9,320 nucleotides of DNA from Balneolales bacterium. Its GTDB lineage: Bacteria; Bacteroidota; Rhodothermia; Balneolales; Natronogracilivirgulaceae. This document shows, piece after piece, positions 1 to 6,976 of the stretch. The translations under genes and the position numbers were made by a program. Location: assembly GCA_007127665.1 (NCBI GenBank), contig SKYY01000206.1:1-9320 (forward strand). Reading direction: 5' to 3'. How positions within the stretch are numbered: the first letter of the stretch is position 1; the number at the start of each line of letters is the position of its first letter. Under the pieces are notes generated by a model. It did not search any database. It was given only the letters and a program-made list of their open reading frames with translations, and had not been told where the DNA came from.

Positions 1-10
1 CATATTGTCA

Positions 11-81
11 GAATGAATTCACATGACAGGATTTAATCATCCTCCTGTGTGTCACCCGGAGGCTGTCATGTTCATTTCATG
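11..81 (+). repeat. Dispersed palindromic repeat, copy A
   Basis: This is the first of three related short elements in the window. It is bounded by a perfect 9-bp inverted repeat, ACATGACAG at 21-29 and CTGTCATGT at 63-71. The core at 33-53 (TTAATCATCCTCCTGTG and onward) matches copy B at 131-151 in 20 of 21 bases. The outer flank is looser, with ATTTCATG at the right edge in both A and B. It contains no coding sequence. The size and terminal inverted repeats suggest a REP- or MITE-like non-autonomous element, or a structured RNA/DNA site. The family is not one I can name. Confidence 0.7.
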
Positions 82-113
82 TGTTTAAAATTTTGGATTC
101 GTAAGGTCACATA

Positions 114-182
114 GAATGCCCATGACGTTCTTAATCATGCTCCTGTGTGTCCAGACGCCAGCCCGGTCATGGGCATTTCATG
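114..182 (+). repeat. Dispersed palindromic repeat, copy B
   Basis: Second copy, in the same orientation as copy A and about 100 bp from it. It has a perfect 12-bp terminal inverted repeat: AATGCCCATGAC at 115-126 and GTCATGGGCATT at 166-177. The core at 131-151 is nearly identical to copy A. The right half, containing CCAGCCCGGTCATG, matches the inverted copy C at 5624-5682. This is the best-preserved palindrome of the three. Confidence 0.75.
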
Positions 183-391
183 ATTCCAAGTGACTGGGTA
201 AACAATTTTTGCGGACTCTTCAAACATATACAGCCGTATTTCTAAATACAAGATTATACATCAAGTATTTTTTTCTTTAGTTATATTGCAAATATTATTT
301 TAGTTATGTATATTTAGTCCAAGCTAAGAATAAATTATTTCCTTCGGCTATTTATTAAACCCAAAATCATCTAACCACAAGGAGGTGCGAT
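183..391. other. AT-rich leader before the small gene
   Basis: This non-coding stretch lies between repeat B and the small gene. From about 240 to 360 it is strongly AT-rich. It holds the promoter candidate at 286-314 and a 7-bp inverted repeat (AATAAAT at 329-335, ATTTATT at 350-356) in the expected untranslated leader. I see no open frame with coding character and no known RNA family. Confidence 0.5.
286..314 (+). promoter_or_regulatory. Candidate sigma-70-type promoter for the small gene
   Basis: TTGCAA at 286-291 and TATATT at 309-314 are separated by 17 bp, the classical spacing. They match the -35 and -10 consensus at 4 of 6 and 5 of 6 positions. A start near 321 would give a leader of about 70 nt before the ATG at 392. 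The region is so AT-rich that chance matches are likely, and some Bacteroidota use a different promoter consensus, so this is tentative. Confidence 0.35.
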
Positions 392-541
392 ATGAAAAGC
401 GTATCTATGGACAGAACCAAGCTGTACGAGCAGTTTCACAGTTTCGAAAAGTATCACAACAGTTGGTATAATCGAATGCATGAAATGGTTCGAACTTTCA
501 TACGCAGGGTAATTCCCTCCAACAGAAAAACCGCATATTAA
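392..541 (+). CDS. Small basic protein of unknown function, 49 aa
   Basis: The ATG at 392 is preceded by a strong Shine-Dalgarno (AAGGAGGTG at 379-387), by far the best in the window. The stop is TAA at 539-541. The product is rich in His, Tyr, Phe and Arg. A central segment around YHNSWYNRMHEM leads to a basic C-terminal part (RTFIRRVIPSNRK), and a helical peptide is plausible. There is no signal peptide, membrane segment or cysteine. I do not recognise the family and propose no function. Support for a real gene is the combination of a promoter candidate, a strong ribosome site, an uninterrupted frame and an intrinsic terminator just downstream. It converges on nrdJ and is transcriptionally isolated. 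The alternative is that it is a translated leader or the visible part of a small regulatory RNA. Confidence 0.6.
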   Translation: MKSVSMDRTKLYEQFHSFEKYHNSWYNRMHEMVRTFIRRVIPSNRKTAY

Positions 542-561
542 ATTGTTTTTAAAGTATTTTC

Positions 562-599
562 AAAGCCGTATCCACCATTTGGCGAATACGGCTTTTTTT
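562..599 (+). terminator. Intrinsic terminator after the small gene
   Basis: A 10-bp perfect stem, AAAGCCGTAT at 562-571 and ATACGGCTTT at 586-595, is followed by a T run ending at 599. It lies 21 bp past the small-gene stop and within 90 bp of the nrdJ stop on the other strand. Read from the minus strand the hairpin is the same but is followed by a poor U tract, so it should work best for the plus-strand gene. Confidence 0.85.
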
Positions 600-650
600 G
601 TCTCTCTTATTATGCTAAATCCGGGGGGATGATTCCGGCCGATTTGCATG

Positions 651-3600
651 TCAAGAGCAGCCGGTTGTGGAACCACAAGTGGTGCACTTCAGACAGGTGC
701 CGTTGCGAACCATGGTCATACTTCCACAGTCAGGACAGATATCACCGGTAAAGCCCATCTCTCTTGCTCTGTTCATCTGCTCCGAGCGATGCTGCCCGAC
801 AGTTTTCTTTGTTGATTCTAAACTTTCCACCGGGACTTTTTCTCCCTGTACGGGTTTTACATAGCTTGTGTTTTCATCAGGTGAAATGCTGTCCGATTTG
901 TCATCCTTCTCCGATGAAAGCTTGTCGACTTCCTGATCCTTCTTTTTGGCCGTAACTTGTCTGGATTCCGGGAACATCAAGTCATCCTGCTTACCGAGCT
1001 CTTCCGGGCGCAACGATCGCTTGTAGATATCTTCGGGACCAACATGGGCCAAATCCTCGCGTTCGAGATACGTTACCGCCAGTTCACGGAAGATATAATC
1101 TATGACGGATGTGGTCATCTTGATGTGCGGATTGCCAATTACAGCTCCACTGGGTTCAAATTTGGTGAATACAAACGCATCCACATACTCCTCAAGCGGT
1201 ACTCCGTGCTGCAGGCCAAGCGAAATGGCAATGGCAAAACAGTTCATCAGGCTGCGAAAAGCTGCGCCTTCACGGTGCATATCGATAAAAATCTCACCAA
1301 TCTGGCCATTTTGATACTCACCGGTGCGCAGATAGACCGACTGTCCCCCGATTTTGCACTTCTGTGTATAGCCTCCCCTGCGGTGCGGCAACCGTTTACG
1401 CCCGGTAACATACTTGTGGATGATCCTCTCTGCCGTTTTAACGACTTCATCCTGAACCTGTGCCATCTCAGGATGTGAATCGGTTTCCTCAGCTTCATCT
1501 TCAAGCTCATCCATGATGTCCGCCATGGAGTTAAGCGGCTGGCTCAGCTTGGATCCATCCCGGTACAAGGCATTGGCCTTGAGCATTTTCTCCCATGAAA
1601 GCTGATATGCTTTCTGTATGTCCTCAACCGTGGCCTCATTGGGGAGATTGATGGTCTTGGAGATAGCGCCGGAGATAAAGGGTTGTGCCGCGGCCATCAT
1701 ATTGATGTGGCCTTCCGCGGTGATGTAGCGGGTTCCGGTTCGTCCGCACTTGTTGGCACAGTCAAATACCGGCAGGTGCTCTTCCTTCAGATGGGGAGCG
1801 CCTTCCACCGTCATGGTTCCGCAAACATAATCGTTGGCCTGCTCAATCTGCTTGCGGGTAAACCCGAGAAAACGCAGCATGTCAAAACCGGGATCGGAAA
1901 GCTGTTCGTCGGATATACCAAGCACTTCCTTGCAAAATTCCTCGCCAAGTGTCCAGTGGTTGAAAGCAAATTTGATGTCAAAGCTGCCTGGGAGGGCCTG
2001 CTCCACGGCACGTATCTTCTCATCGGTGAATCCGGCATCAAGGAGGTTCTTGTGTGTAATGGAGGGACATCCATCCAGAGTTCCGCTTCCTTTGGCGTAC
2101 AATACGATATCCTGGATTTCCTGTTTGCTGTAACCCAGCTTTCTGAGTGCCTGCGGAACGCTTTGGTTGATGATCTTGAAGTAACCGCCCCCGGCAAGTT
2201 TCTTGAATTTCACAAGGGCGAAATCGGGCTCTATTCCGGTGGTGTCACAATCCATGACCAAACCGATCGTTCCGGTGGGTGCTATCACTGTTACTTGCGC
2301 ATTTCGATAACCGTGTCTCTCGCCGAGTTCAAGTGCCCGGTCGGCATCCACCCGGGCTGCCTTGAGCAGGTAATCGGGGCAGTAGCGCCCGTCAATTCCG
2401 ACCGGTTTGATCGTCAGAGATTCATACTCGGAATCGTCAGCATTGTAGGCGGCGCGCCTGTGGTTGCGGATGACGCGAAGCATATGCTCCCGGTTCTTTT
2501 CATATCCCGGGAATGCACCCAGCTCCGAAGCCATTTCAGCGCTTGTGGCATAGGAAGTCATGTGCATGATGGACGTAAGCGCTCCACAGATAGCCATTGC
2601 TTCCTTGCTGTCGTAGGGTATACCGTTGACCATGAGCAGCGAGCCGATGTTTGCATATCCAAGGCCAAGTGTGCGGAATTTGTAAGAAAGCTCGGCAATG
2701 CTTTTCGATGGGAACTGCGCCATGAGTACGGATATCTCGAGCACAATGGTCCACAACCGGGTAGCATATCGGTAATCTTCCACCTGGAATTGCTGCCTCT
2801 CCTCATCGTAGAACTTCATGAGGTTCATGGATGCGAGATTGCATGCGGTGTCGTCAAGAAACATGTACTCAGAGCAGGGATTGCTTGCCTTGATAGGCCC
2901 ATCCTCGGGACACGTATGCCACTCGTTGATGGTGTCGTGGTATTGGGTGCCGGGATCGGCGCAGGCCCATGCAGCGTAGGAAATCTGATCCCAGAGTTCC
3001 CGGGAACGCAGGACTTTGAGCGGCCCGGGCTCACGTCCCTCCTTCTCTGCCTGGCGCAATTCGATACGCCCGTAAAGTTTCCACTCGCCGTCGGTTTCCA
3101 GCGACTGCATGAAGGCATTGGGGATACGGATGGAGTTGTTGGAGTTCTGGCCGCTGACCGTACTGTACGCTTCTGAATTCCAGTCCGTATTATAGGTTTC
3201 GAAGGCAATATCCTTGAAACCCTGTGCGGCAAGCTGGATCACTCGCTCAATATAGTTTGCGGGCACCTGGTCACGACGGGCTTGCCTTATGGCGTTTCGC
3301 AACCTCTTGTTTTTCTTTGGATCCCGGCTGATCTTGCCGTTGTACTGACGTCCCTCTATCTCAACCGGTTCATGGCACATGCGAATAATGGAACGGAGGT
3401 GTTTTTCACAGATCCTGGAGCCGGCCACGATGGCGGCCACTTTTTGTTCTTCCTTCACTTTCCAGTTGATATACTCCTCAATATCCGGATGATCCAGATC
3501 AAGTGTTACCATTTTTGCCGCACGCCGGGTGGTTCCGCCGGATTTGATGGCTCCGGCTGCCCGGTCTCCAATCTTGAGGAAACTCATAAGGCCGGATGAT

Positions 3601-4352
3601 TTACCTCCGCCACTCAACGCCTCATCGTCACCGCGGATATCAGAGAAGTTTGTGCCGGTGCCGGATCCGTATTTGAACAGTCGCGCTTCCCTTGTCCAGA
3701 GATCCATGATACCGCCATCGTTGACCAGATCGTCATTCACGCTCTGGATAAAGCAGGCATGCGGCTGCGGCCGGCTGTAAGCGTCTTTTGACTTGTGGAT
3801 TTTGCCGTTAGCAGGATCTACATAATAGTGCCCCTGGGCCGGACCATTGATGCCGTATGCCCAGTGAAGGCCCGTGTTGAACCACTGCGGGCTGTTAGGT
3901 GCAGCCATCTGGAGGGCAAGCATGCGGCACAATTCACCATAAAACGTCAGGGCATCTTTTTCGGTGTTGAAATAATTATGCTTCCACCCCCAGTAGGTCC
4001 ATGCCCCGGCCATTCTTTTGAATACCTGCCTGCTGTCCGTTTCGGGACCGAAACGAGCTTCCTCATCCATTTTCTGCAATGCAGCCCTGTCCGCTTCTGA
4101 TCGCTGAAGCCATGTCGGCACTCCTTTCTCCTGGACTTTTTTCAATCGGGCAGGCACACCTGCCTTGCGGAAATACTTTTGGGCTATAATATCCGTTGCT
4201 ACCTGGGACCAACTTGATGGCACCATTACATTTTCCAGCAGGAACACCAGTGAACCGTCCGGGTTTCTGATTTCTGATTTCCTGGATTCAAATTGGATTC
4301 CCTCAAAGGGATCCTCCGGATTCGCTTTGGTGAAGTGCGGTATAATCTTCAT
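651..4352 (-). CDS. nrdJ: Adenosylcobalamin-dependent (class II) ribonucleoside-diphosphate reductase, 1233 aa
   Basis: It reduces ribonucleotides to deoxyribonucleotides in the cytoplasm, using adenosylcobalamin as the radical source, so no separate radical-generating subunit is needed. Visible signatures: NSPQWFNTG at 153-161, the first redox cysteine C200 in [21 protein letters not shown] at 229-241, the active-site N491-P-C493-S-E495, its likely redox partner C504 in ACNLASMNL, and the phosphate loop APTGTIG at 691-697. A charged, low-complexity linker (about 1120-1195) leads to a C-terminal Cys cluster (C1206, C1209, C1220, C1223, C1226, C1232), which fits zinc binding and/or active-site re-reduction. 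The length is usual for the long NrdJ type. I see no obvious N-terminal ATP cone. The start gives a standard N-terminus but has no clear Shine-Dalgarno. The frame is intact. DnaA boxes lie 114-275 bp upstream. Confidence 0.97.
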   Translation of the reverse strand: MKIIPHFTKANPEDPFEGIQFESRKSEIRNPDGSLVFLLENVMVPSSWSQVATDIIAQKYFRKAGVPARLKKVQEKGVPTWLQRSEADRAALQKMDEEARFGPETDSRQVFKRMAGAWTYWGWKHNYFNTEKDALTFYGELCRMLALQMAAPNSPQWFNTGLHWAYGINGPAQGHYYVDPANGKIHKSKDAYSRPQPHACFIQSVNDDLVNDGGIMDLWTREARLFKYGSGTGTNFSDIRGDDEALSGGGKSSGLMSFLKIGDRAAGAIKSGGTTRRAAKMVTLDLDHPDIEEYINWKVKEEQKVAAIVAGSRICEKHLRSIIRMCHEPVEIEGRQYNGKISRDPKKNKRLRNAIRQARRDQVPANYIERVIQLAAQGFKDIAFETYNTDWNSEAYSTVSGQNSNNSIRIPNAFMQSLETDGEWKLYGRIELRQAEKEGREPGPLKVLRSRELWDQISYAAWACADPGTQYHDTINEWHTCPEDGPIKASNPCSEYMFLDDTACNLASMNLMKFYDEERQQFQVEDYRYATRLWTIVLEISVLMAQFPSKSIAELSYKFRTLGLGYANIGSLLMVNGIPYDSKEAMAICGALTSIMHMTSYATSAEMASELGAFPGYEKNREHMLRVIRNHRRAAYNADDSEYESLTIKPVGIDGRYCPDYLLKAARVDADRALELGERHGYRNAQVTVIAPTGTIGLVMDCDTTGIEPDFALVKFKKLAGGGYFKIINQSVPQALRKLGYSKQEIQDIVLYAKGSGTLDGCPSITHKNLLDAGFTDEKIRAVEQALPGSFDIKFAFNHWTLGEEFCKEVLGISDEQLSDPGFDMLRFLGFTRKQIEQANDYVCGTMTVEGAPHLKEEHLPVFDCANKCGRTGTRYITAEGHINMMAAAQPFISGAISKTINLPNEATVEDIQKAYQLSWEKMLKANALYRDGSKLSQPLNSMADIMDELEDEAEETDSHPEMAQVQDEVVKTAERIIHKYVTGRKRLPHRRGGYTQKCKIGGQSVYLRTGEYQNGQIGEIFIDMHREGAAFRSLMNCFAIAISLGLQHGVPLEEYVDAFVFTKFEPSGAVIGNPHIKMTTSVIDYIFRELAVTYLEREDLAHVGPEDIYKRSLRPEELGKQDDLMFPESRQVTAKKKDQEVDKLSSEKDDKSDSISPDENTSYVKPVQGEKVPVESLESTKKTVGQHRSEQMNRAREMGFTGDICPDCGSMTMVRNGTCLKCTTCGSTTGCS

Positions 4353-4465
4353 AGTGGTCGGACGATGGAATTAAGTTCGTATTTTCTGGTTTTTCTATAA
4401 ACTGTGTGACGGGAAATTCACTATTTACATACTTTTGGATAGCCCCGTAACTTGATATTTCGACT

Positions 4466-4474
4466 TGTGGATAA
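4466..4474 (-). promoter_or_regulatory. DnaA box 1 (perfect)
   Basis: TGTGGATAA on the plus strand is TTATCCACA on the minus strand, the exact 9-mer DnaA-box consensus. It lies 114 bp upstream of the nrdJ start codon, a position compatible with control of nrdJ transcription. Confidence 0.6.
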
Positions 4475-4607
4475 GGAACGGTTCGCGTGTTGGACTAGCA
4501 AAGATAACGGAAGACTCATTACAAAAAAGGTCTACTTTCCCACATCTTTTCAACAGAAAACAAATGCTTATTCTAACGCCTGTCCCTGCGCCACCTGTTT
4601 GTGGCTT

Positions 4608-4627
4608 TGTGGATAAATTGTGGATAA
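4608..4627 (-). promoter_or_regulatory. Paired DnaA boxes 2 and 3 (both perfect, 11-bp phasing)
   Basis: TGTGGATAA occurs at 4608-4616 and again at 4619-4627, starting 11 bp apart, so both sites sit on nearly the same face of the helix. A partial inverted box, TTATCC, follows at 4630-4635 and makes a near-palindrome with the third box. They lie about 256-275 bp upstream of nrdJ. Known roles for such clusters are replication-initiation sites and DnaA-regulated promoters, including nrd promoters in Escherichia coli. Confidence 0.65.
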
Positions 4628-4822
4628 GTTTATCCTGGACGCTCAGCTGTTGAGTGAATGTAAATGGCTTAACTGATGCAGGTCAGCAGCAGCGACAAGG
4701 CCAGTCAGCGTGAGCAAGATGACAGATTTTTCAGCTAGTGTTCCAAAAACCAACTTAGTCGTAATAAAACAAGCCGGCATTTTCCGGTTCAAGAAGTAAC
4801 ATGCAGCCGGATGCGCTGTCGA

Positions 4823-4849
4823 TGCAAAAGAATAAGTATTTCTTTTGCA
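4823..4849. promoter_or_regulatory. Perfect 10-bp-arm palindrome upstream of the regulator gene
   Basis: TGCAAAAGAA at 4823-4832 and TTCTTTTGCA at 4840-4849 are exact inverted copies around a 7-bp spacer. The element ends 62 bp before the regulator ATG and is followed by no U tract, so it is not a terminator. Its position and symmetry fit a dimeric-repressor operator, perhaps for the adjacent DtxR/MntR-type protein. A near copy of one arm (TGCAAAATAAT) occurs at 5730-5740, upstream of the lipoprotein gene. Confidence 0.45.
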
Positions 4850-4854
4850 AGATG

Positions 4855-4872
4855 AATTAGTTATGCCTAATT
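4855..4872. promoter_or_regulatory. Candidate DtxR-family operator before the regulator gene
   Basis: AATTAG at 4855-4860 and CTAATT at 4867-4872 form a perfect 6-bp inverted repeat around TTATGC. The string GTTATGCCTAA inside it resembles the DtxR/IdeR operator core (GTTAGCCTAA). It sits 39 bp before the regulator ATG, where binding would block transcription and give autoregulation. The resemblance was judged by eye. Confidence 0.4.
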
Positions 4873-4911
4873 TTCGTTCTCATTTTAAATGAACAACTCG
4901 ATCCATAAGGA

Positions 4912-5580
4912 ATGGAAAAACCCCGACTCAGCGAATCACAGGAAGATTATCTCAAGGAGATTTTCAAGCTCCGGGAGGTGAATGAAACCGTCAGTATGCA
5001 GGACCTGGCACGAAAACTGGATGTACGTCCACCATCGGTGACCGGCATGATCAAAAAGCTTTGTGCCATGAAGCTGGTAGAGCATGAGCCCTATAAGGGG
5101 GTCCAATTAACGGAAACAGGTGAGAAGATTGCGCTTGAAGTACTGCGCCATCACCGGTTGCTGGAGCTGTACCTGGCAAGGCACCTTAATTACTCCTGGG
5201 ATGAAATCCACGAAGAGGCGGAACGGCTGGAACATGTGATCAGCGAGAAATTCGAAGCGGCTATAGCCGACTTGCTGGACCATCCCACACACGACCCGCA
5301 CGGAGACCCCATCCCGACTGTCGAACTTGAGATACCGGATTCCCCTGACATGAAGCCGCTATCGGCAATCAAGGTGTACCAAACCATAATAATTGGACGC
5401 GTAATGACTCAGGACAAAGACATTCTCAGCCTGCTTTCACGACTGGAGCTTATCCCCGGCCAGCAGATCGAACTGATCAGGAACGAAGCAGCCGGTATCC
5501 GGGTCAGAGTCGACGGCAGCCAGTACCTGGTGCCGCAAACTATCGCCCGGCTTATCTGGTGTGAAAGTCCGGATACCTGA
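4912..5580 (+). CDS. DtxR/MntR-family metal-dependent transcriptional repressor, 222 aa
   Basis: A cytoplasmic dimeric repressor expected to bind DNA when loaded with Mn2+ or Fe2+. Domains in order: winged helix-turn-helix (about 5-75, with SMQDLARKLDVRPPSVTGMI as the HTH), metal-binding/dimerisation domain (about 78-140, from HHRLLELYL to DPHGDPIP), and an SH3-like FeoA-type C-terminal domain (about 148-218). Metal ligands can be read off: D12 (position of MntR D8, DtxR M10), H81, E85, H100, E104, E107 and H108. Glu rather than Cys at 104 is the MntR-like state and argues for manganese, although MntR E11 corresponds to K15 here. The length matches three-domain DtxR/IdeR rather than the short Bacillus MntR. 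AAGGA abuts the ATG too closely to be a good ribosome site, but the N-terminus aligns normally. It heads the transport locus it probably controls. Confidence 0.93.
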   Translation: MEKPRLSESQEDYLKEIFKLREVNETVSMQDLARKLDVRPPSVTGMIKKLCAMKLVEHEPYKGVQLTETGEKIALEVLRHHRLLELYLARHLNYSWDEIHEEAERLEHVISEKFEAAIADLLDHPTHDPHGDPIPTVELEIPDSPDMKPLSAIKVYQTIIIGRVMTQDKDILSLLSRLELIPGQQIELIRNEAAGIRVRVDGSQYLVPQTIARLIWCESPDT

Positions 5581-5623
5581 AATAGTGTCAACAGAAACCA
5601 TGAACCGAAGGTAACGAAGTGCT

Positions 5624-5682
5624 ATGAACATGACAGGGCTGGTGCCAGGACACAGGCGCATGATTAAACCCGGTCATGGAGT
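5624..5682 (-). repeat. Dispersed palindromic repeat, copy C (inverted)
   Basis: This is the third copy of the element at 11-81 and 114-182, on the opposite strand and 5.4 kb away. The core GACACAGGCGCATGATTAA at 5649-5667 is the reverse complement of the A/B core with one substitution and a 2-bp deletion. The ends form a 10-bp inverted repeat with one mismatch (CATGACAGGG at 5629-5638, CCCGGTCATG at 5669-5678). ATGAACATGACAG is shared exactly with the right end of copy A. It separates the regulator gene from the lipoprotein gene and could act as a hairpin in read-through mRNA. Confidence 0.72.
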
Positions 5683-5749
5683 TGCATGCGACCGCTTGAG
5701 TCCAACATTTTTTAACACATGCATGAAACTGCAAAATAATCGCAATAGC

Positions 5750-5773
5750 TTCCGGGTATTTATATATCCGGAA
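5750..5773. promoter_or_regulatory. Candidate operator/promoter palindrome before the lipoprotein gene
   Basis: TTCCGGGTAT at 5750-5759 and ATATCCGGAA at 5764-5773 are inverted copies matching at 9 of 10 positions around a 4-bp centre. The centre (TATTTATATAT) could also serve as a -10 region, so a repressor bound here would cover the promoter. It lies 57 bp before the ATG at 5830 and 105 bp before the ATG at 5878. The neighbouring metal regulator is the obvious candidate to bind it, but this is not a recognised consensus. Confidence 0.45.
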
Positions 5774-5877
5774 ATCTTTGCCGACCCAACACCAAAAAAA
5801 ACGAAATTATTAAACCACCTTGCATCTTGATGTATCGTTCGGAAAAAACAAGCCCCAAAACGTACAGCGGATTTCTT

Positions 5878-6831
5878 ATGACGACCAAATCCGATGCCCT
5901 GCTCCTTTTTGTGTCCTTGTTTCTTTTTATTTCCCTGTTTCTTTACGGCTGTGGCAATGGGGAACCGGAGAGCAACGATGACCGCCCGTTTGTCGTGACC
6001 ACCACCAATCTGATCCGTGATGTCGTGGAGAATGTAGGCGGCGAAGACGTCCGTTTTGTTAGCCTGATGGGTCCTGGCGTAGATCCGCATGTATATCGGG
6101 CCACTCCACGTGATTTCCGCCGCATGGAGCAATCGGATCTGGTTTTGTATAACGGATTGTACCTTGAGGGGCGGCTTTCCGAGATCCTCGACCGGCTGGG
6201 GGACCAGTCACGGGCCGTCACCGGATCCATCCCCCGTGAGAAGCTCATAGACGCCACCGACTTTGGGGGCGCCTACGATCCTCATGTCTGGTTTGATGCC
6301 GAACTTTGGACCTATGTTGTGATGGATGTGCGGGATGCGCTCACAAGGCTTCTCCCGGAAGGCGAGGAAGATTTTTTCCGCCGGGCAGAAGAGTACAAGA
6401 AAGAGCTGATGGAACTTCACGAGTATGCAAAGCAGAGGATCCAGAGCATACCGGAAGAACGCCGGATCATGATTACCGCCCATGACGCCTTCCAGTACTT
6501 CGGCCGGGCATATGGCATAGAGGTACGTGGTTTGCAGGGACTCAGTACGGCCACAGAGTTTGGCATACAGGATGTGACGCGCATGGTTTCACTGATCATA
6601 GAGCGGAATATCCCGGCCATTTTCATTGAAACCGGTGTCAGCACCCGTGCCATCGAATCCGTACTCACCGGAGTCCGGGACCGGGGATATCAGGTGCAGC
6701 TTGGCGGGTCGCTTTTTTCGGACTCCATGGGAGCCCCGGGCACCCCTGAGGGAACCTATGCCGGAATGTTCCGCCATAATGTGGAAACCATAGTGCAGGC
6801 GCTCAGCGAAGAGCTGCAGCCGTCATTATGA
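5878..6831 (+). CDS. Metal ABC transporter substrate-binding lipoprotein (TroA/ZnuA/MntA type)
   Basis: A periplasmic, membrane-anchored receptor that captures Mn2+ or Zn2+ and delivers it to the permease encoded downstream. With the ATG at 5878 the protein has 317 residues. The signal peptide (ALLLFVSLFLFISLFLYGC) puts the lipidated Cys at residue 25. The frame is open further upstream, with ATG at 5830 and TTG at 5827. These would add a long N-region, so I prefer 5878, though neither site has a Shine-Dalgarno. Cluster A-I features: H71 in DPHVY, H136 in DPHVWFD, H202 in AHDAFQYFG and D282 in SLFSDSMG, the three-His-plus-Asp set of TroA. The segment RGLQGLSTATEFGIQDV is typical of the family. 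Glu in place of the third His would have pointed to PsaA-like Mn specificity. With His, zinc and manganese both remain possible, although the regulator favours manganese. Confidence 0.93.
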   Translation: MTTKSDALLLFVSLFLFISLFLYGCGNGEPESNDDRPFVVTTTNLIRDVVENVGGEDVRFVSLMGPGVDPHVYRATPRDFRRMEQSDLVLYNGLYLEGRLSEILDRLGDQSRAVTGSIPREKLIDATDFGGAYDPHVWFDAELWTYVVMDVRDALTRLLPEGEEDFFRRAEEYKKELMELHEYAKQRIQSIPEERRIMITAHDAFQYFGRAYGIEVRGLQGLSTATEFGIQDVTRMVSLIIERNIPAIFIETGVSTRAIESVLTGVRDRGYQVQLGGSLFSDSMGAPGTPEGTYAGMFRHNVETIVQALSEELQPSL

Positions 6832-6837
6832 AAACCG

Positions 6838-6868
6838 GAGCGGCATCTATCGCAACGATTTGTCGCTC
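6838..6868 (+). other. Nested intercistronic RNA hairpin
   Basis: The outer arms GAGCGGCA at 6838-6845 and TGTCGCTC at 6861-6868 pair over 8 positions, including one G-U. The inner arms ATCG at 6849-6852 and CGAT at 6856-6859 pair around a CAA loop. The hairpin starts 7 nt after the lipoprotein stop and has no following U tract. It could protect the upstream message from 3' decay or mark a processing site, so that the lipoprotein is made in excess over the ATPase and permease. Confidence 0.45.
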
Positions 6869-6934
6869 TTGCAAGGATTAACCTATGGTTGCGGGCAGTT
6901 CATTTTTACGCAAAACACATCCCGAAGAGCATTT

Positions 6935-6976
6935 ATGAGCAGGAAGACAGCATTCATGAGCAATGCTGCCGCATAA
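6935..6976 (+). CDS. Possible 13-codon leader mini-ORF coupled to the ATPase gene
   Basis: ATG at 6935 opens a frame of 13 codons (MSRKTAFMSNAAA) ending in TAA at 6974-6976. The last A of that stop is the first base of the ATPase ATG at 6976 (TAATG). Such overlaps are typical of translational coupling. No good Shine-Dalgarno precedes either start. The mini-ORF may simply be a fossil of the duplication rather than a translated peptide. Confidence 0.25.
   Translation: MSRKTAFMSNAAA

Larger units (their letters stand above)
4353..4911. other. 559-bp divergent intergenic region between nrdJ and the metal regulator
   Basis: It contains the nrdJ promoter side (left) and the regulator promoter side (right). 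It holds three perfect DnaA boxes (4466-4474, 4608-4616, 4619-4627), two weaker 7-of-9 boxes (4536-4544, 4547-4555), a 10-bp-arm palindrome (4823-4849) and a 6-bp-arm palindrome (4855-4872). The stretch 4640-4820 has nothing I can assign apart from paired CCGG motifs at 4774 and 4784. There is no convincing open frame, tRNA or cobalamin riboswitch. Confidence 0.7.

Noticed and set aside
11..182. CRISPR-like array from the two adjacent repeats
   Set aside because: Only two diverged copies, each with its own inverted-repeat ends, and the third copy is inverted 5.4 kb away with no cas genes; a dispersed element fits better.
617..645. Second terminator just past the nrdJ stop (AAATC/GATTT and CCGG/CCGG arms)
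   Set aside because: The arms pair only with a 2-nt bulge and there is no U tract on the minus strand; the evidence is too weak to annotate.
1683..3176. 497-codon open frame on the plus strand
   Set aside because: It lies wholly antisense to nrdJ, whose conserved motifs are unmistakable; the antisense product has no recognisable domain and odd Gly/Val/Cys-rich composition.
4380..4460. NrdR box in the nrdJ promoter region
   Set aside because: Strings such as CACTATTTAC share only a few bases with the NrdR consensus and lack its dyad symmetry and the usual paired boxes.
4466..4627. Calling the DnaA-box cluster a definite replication origin
   Set aside because: No dnaA, dnaN or clear unwinding element is visible and skew cannot be judged from this window, so it is reported only as DnaA sites.
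4353..4911. Cobalamin riboswitch upstream of the B12-dependent reductase
   Set aside because: I looked for the B12-box and its conserved partners on the minus strand. CTGACCTGC near 4680 and the GCCAC/GTGGC hairpin near 4590-4604 are only fragments, so a riboswitch is not supported by eye. A covariance-model search would settle it.
5827..5877. N-terminal extension of the lipoprotein gene from TTG 5827 or ATG 5830
   Set aside because: It is open and possible, but it would put 17 extra residues before an otherwise standard lipoprotein signal peptide and has no ribosome site; kept as an alternative start only.
6889..6975. N-terminal extension of the ATPase from TTG 6889
   Set aside because: The extra 29 residues have no family counterpart and run through the intercistronic duplication; ATG 6976 gives the normal length.
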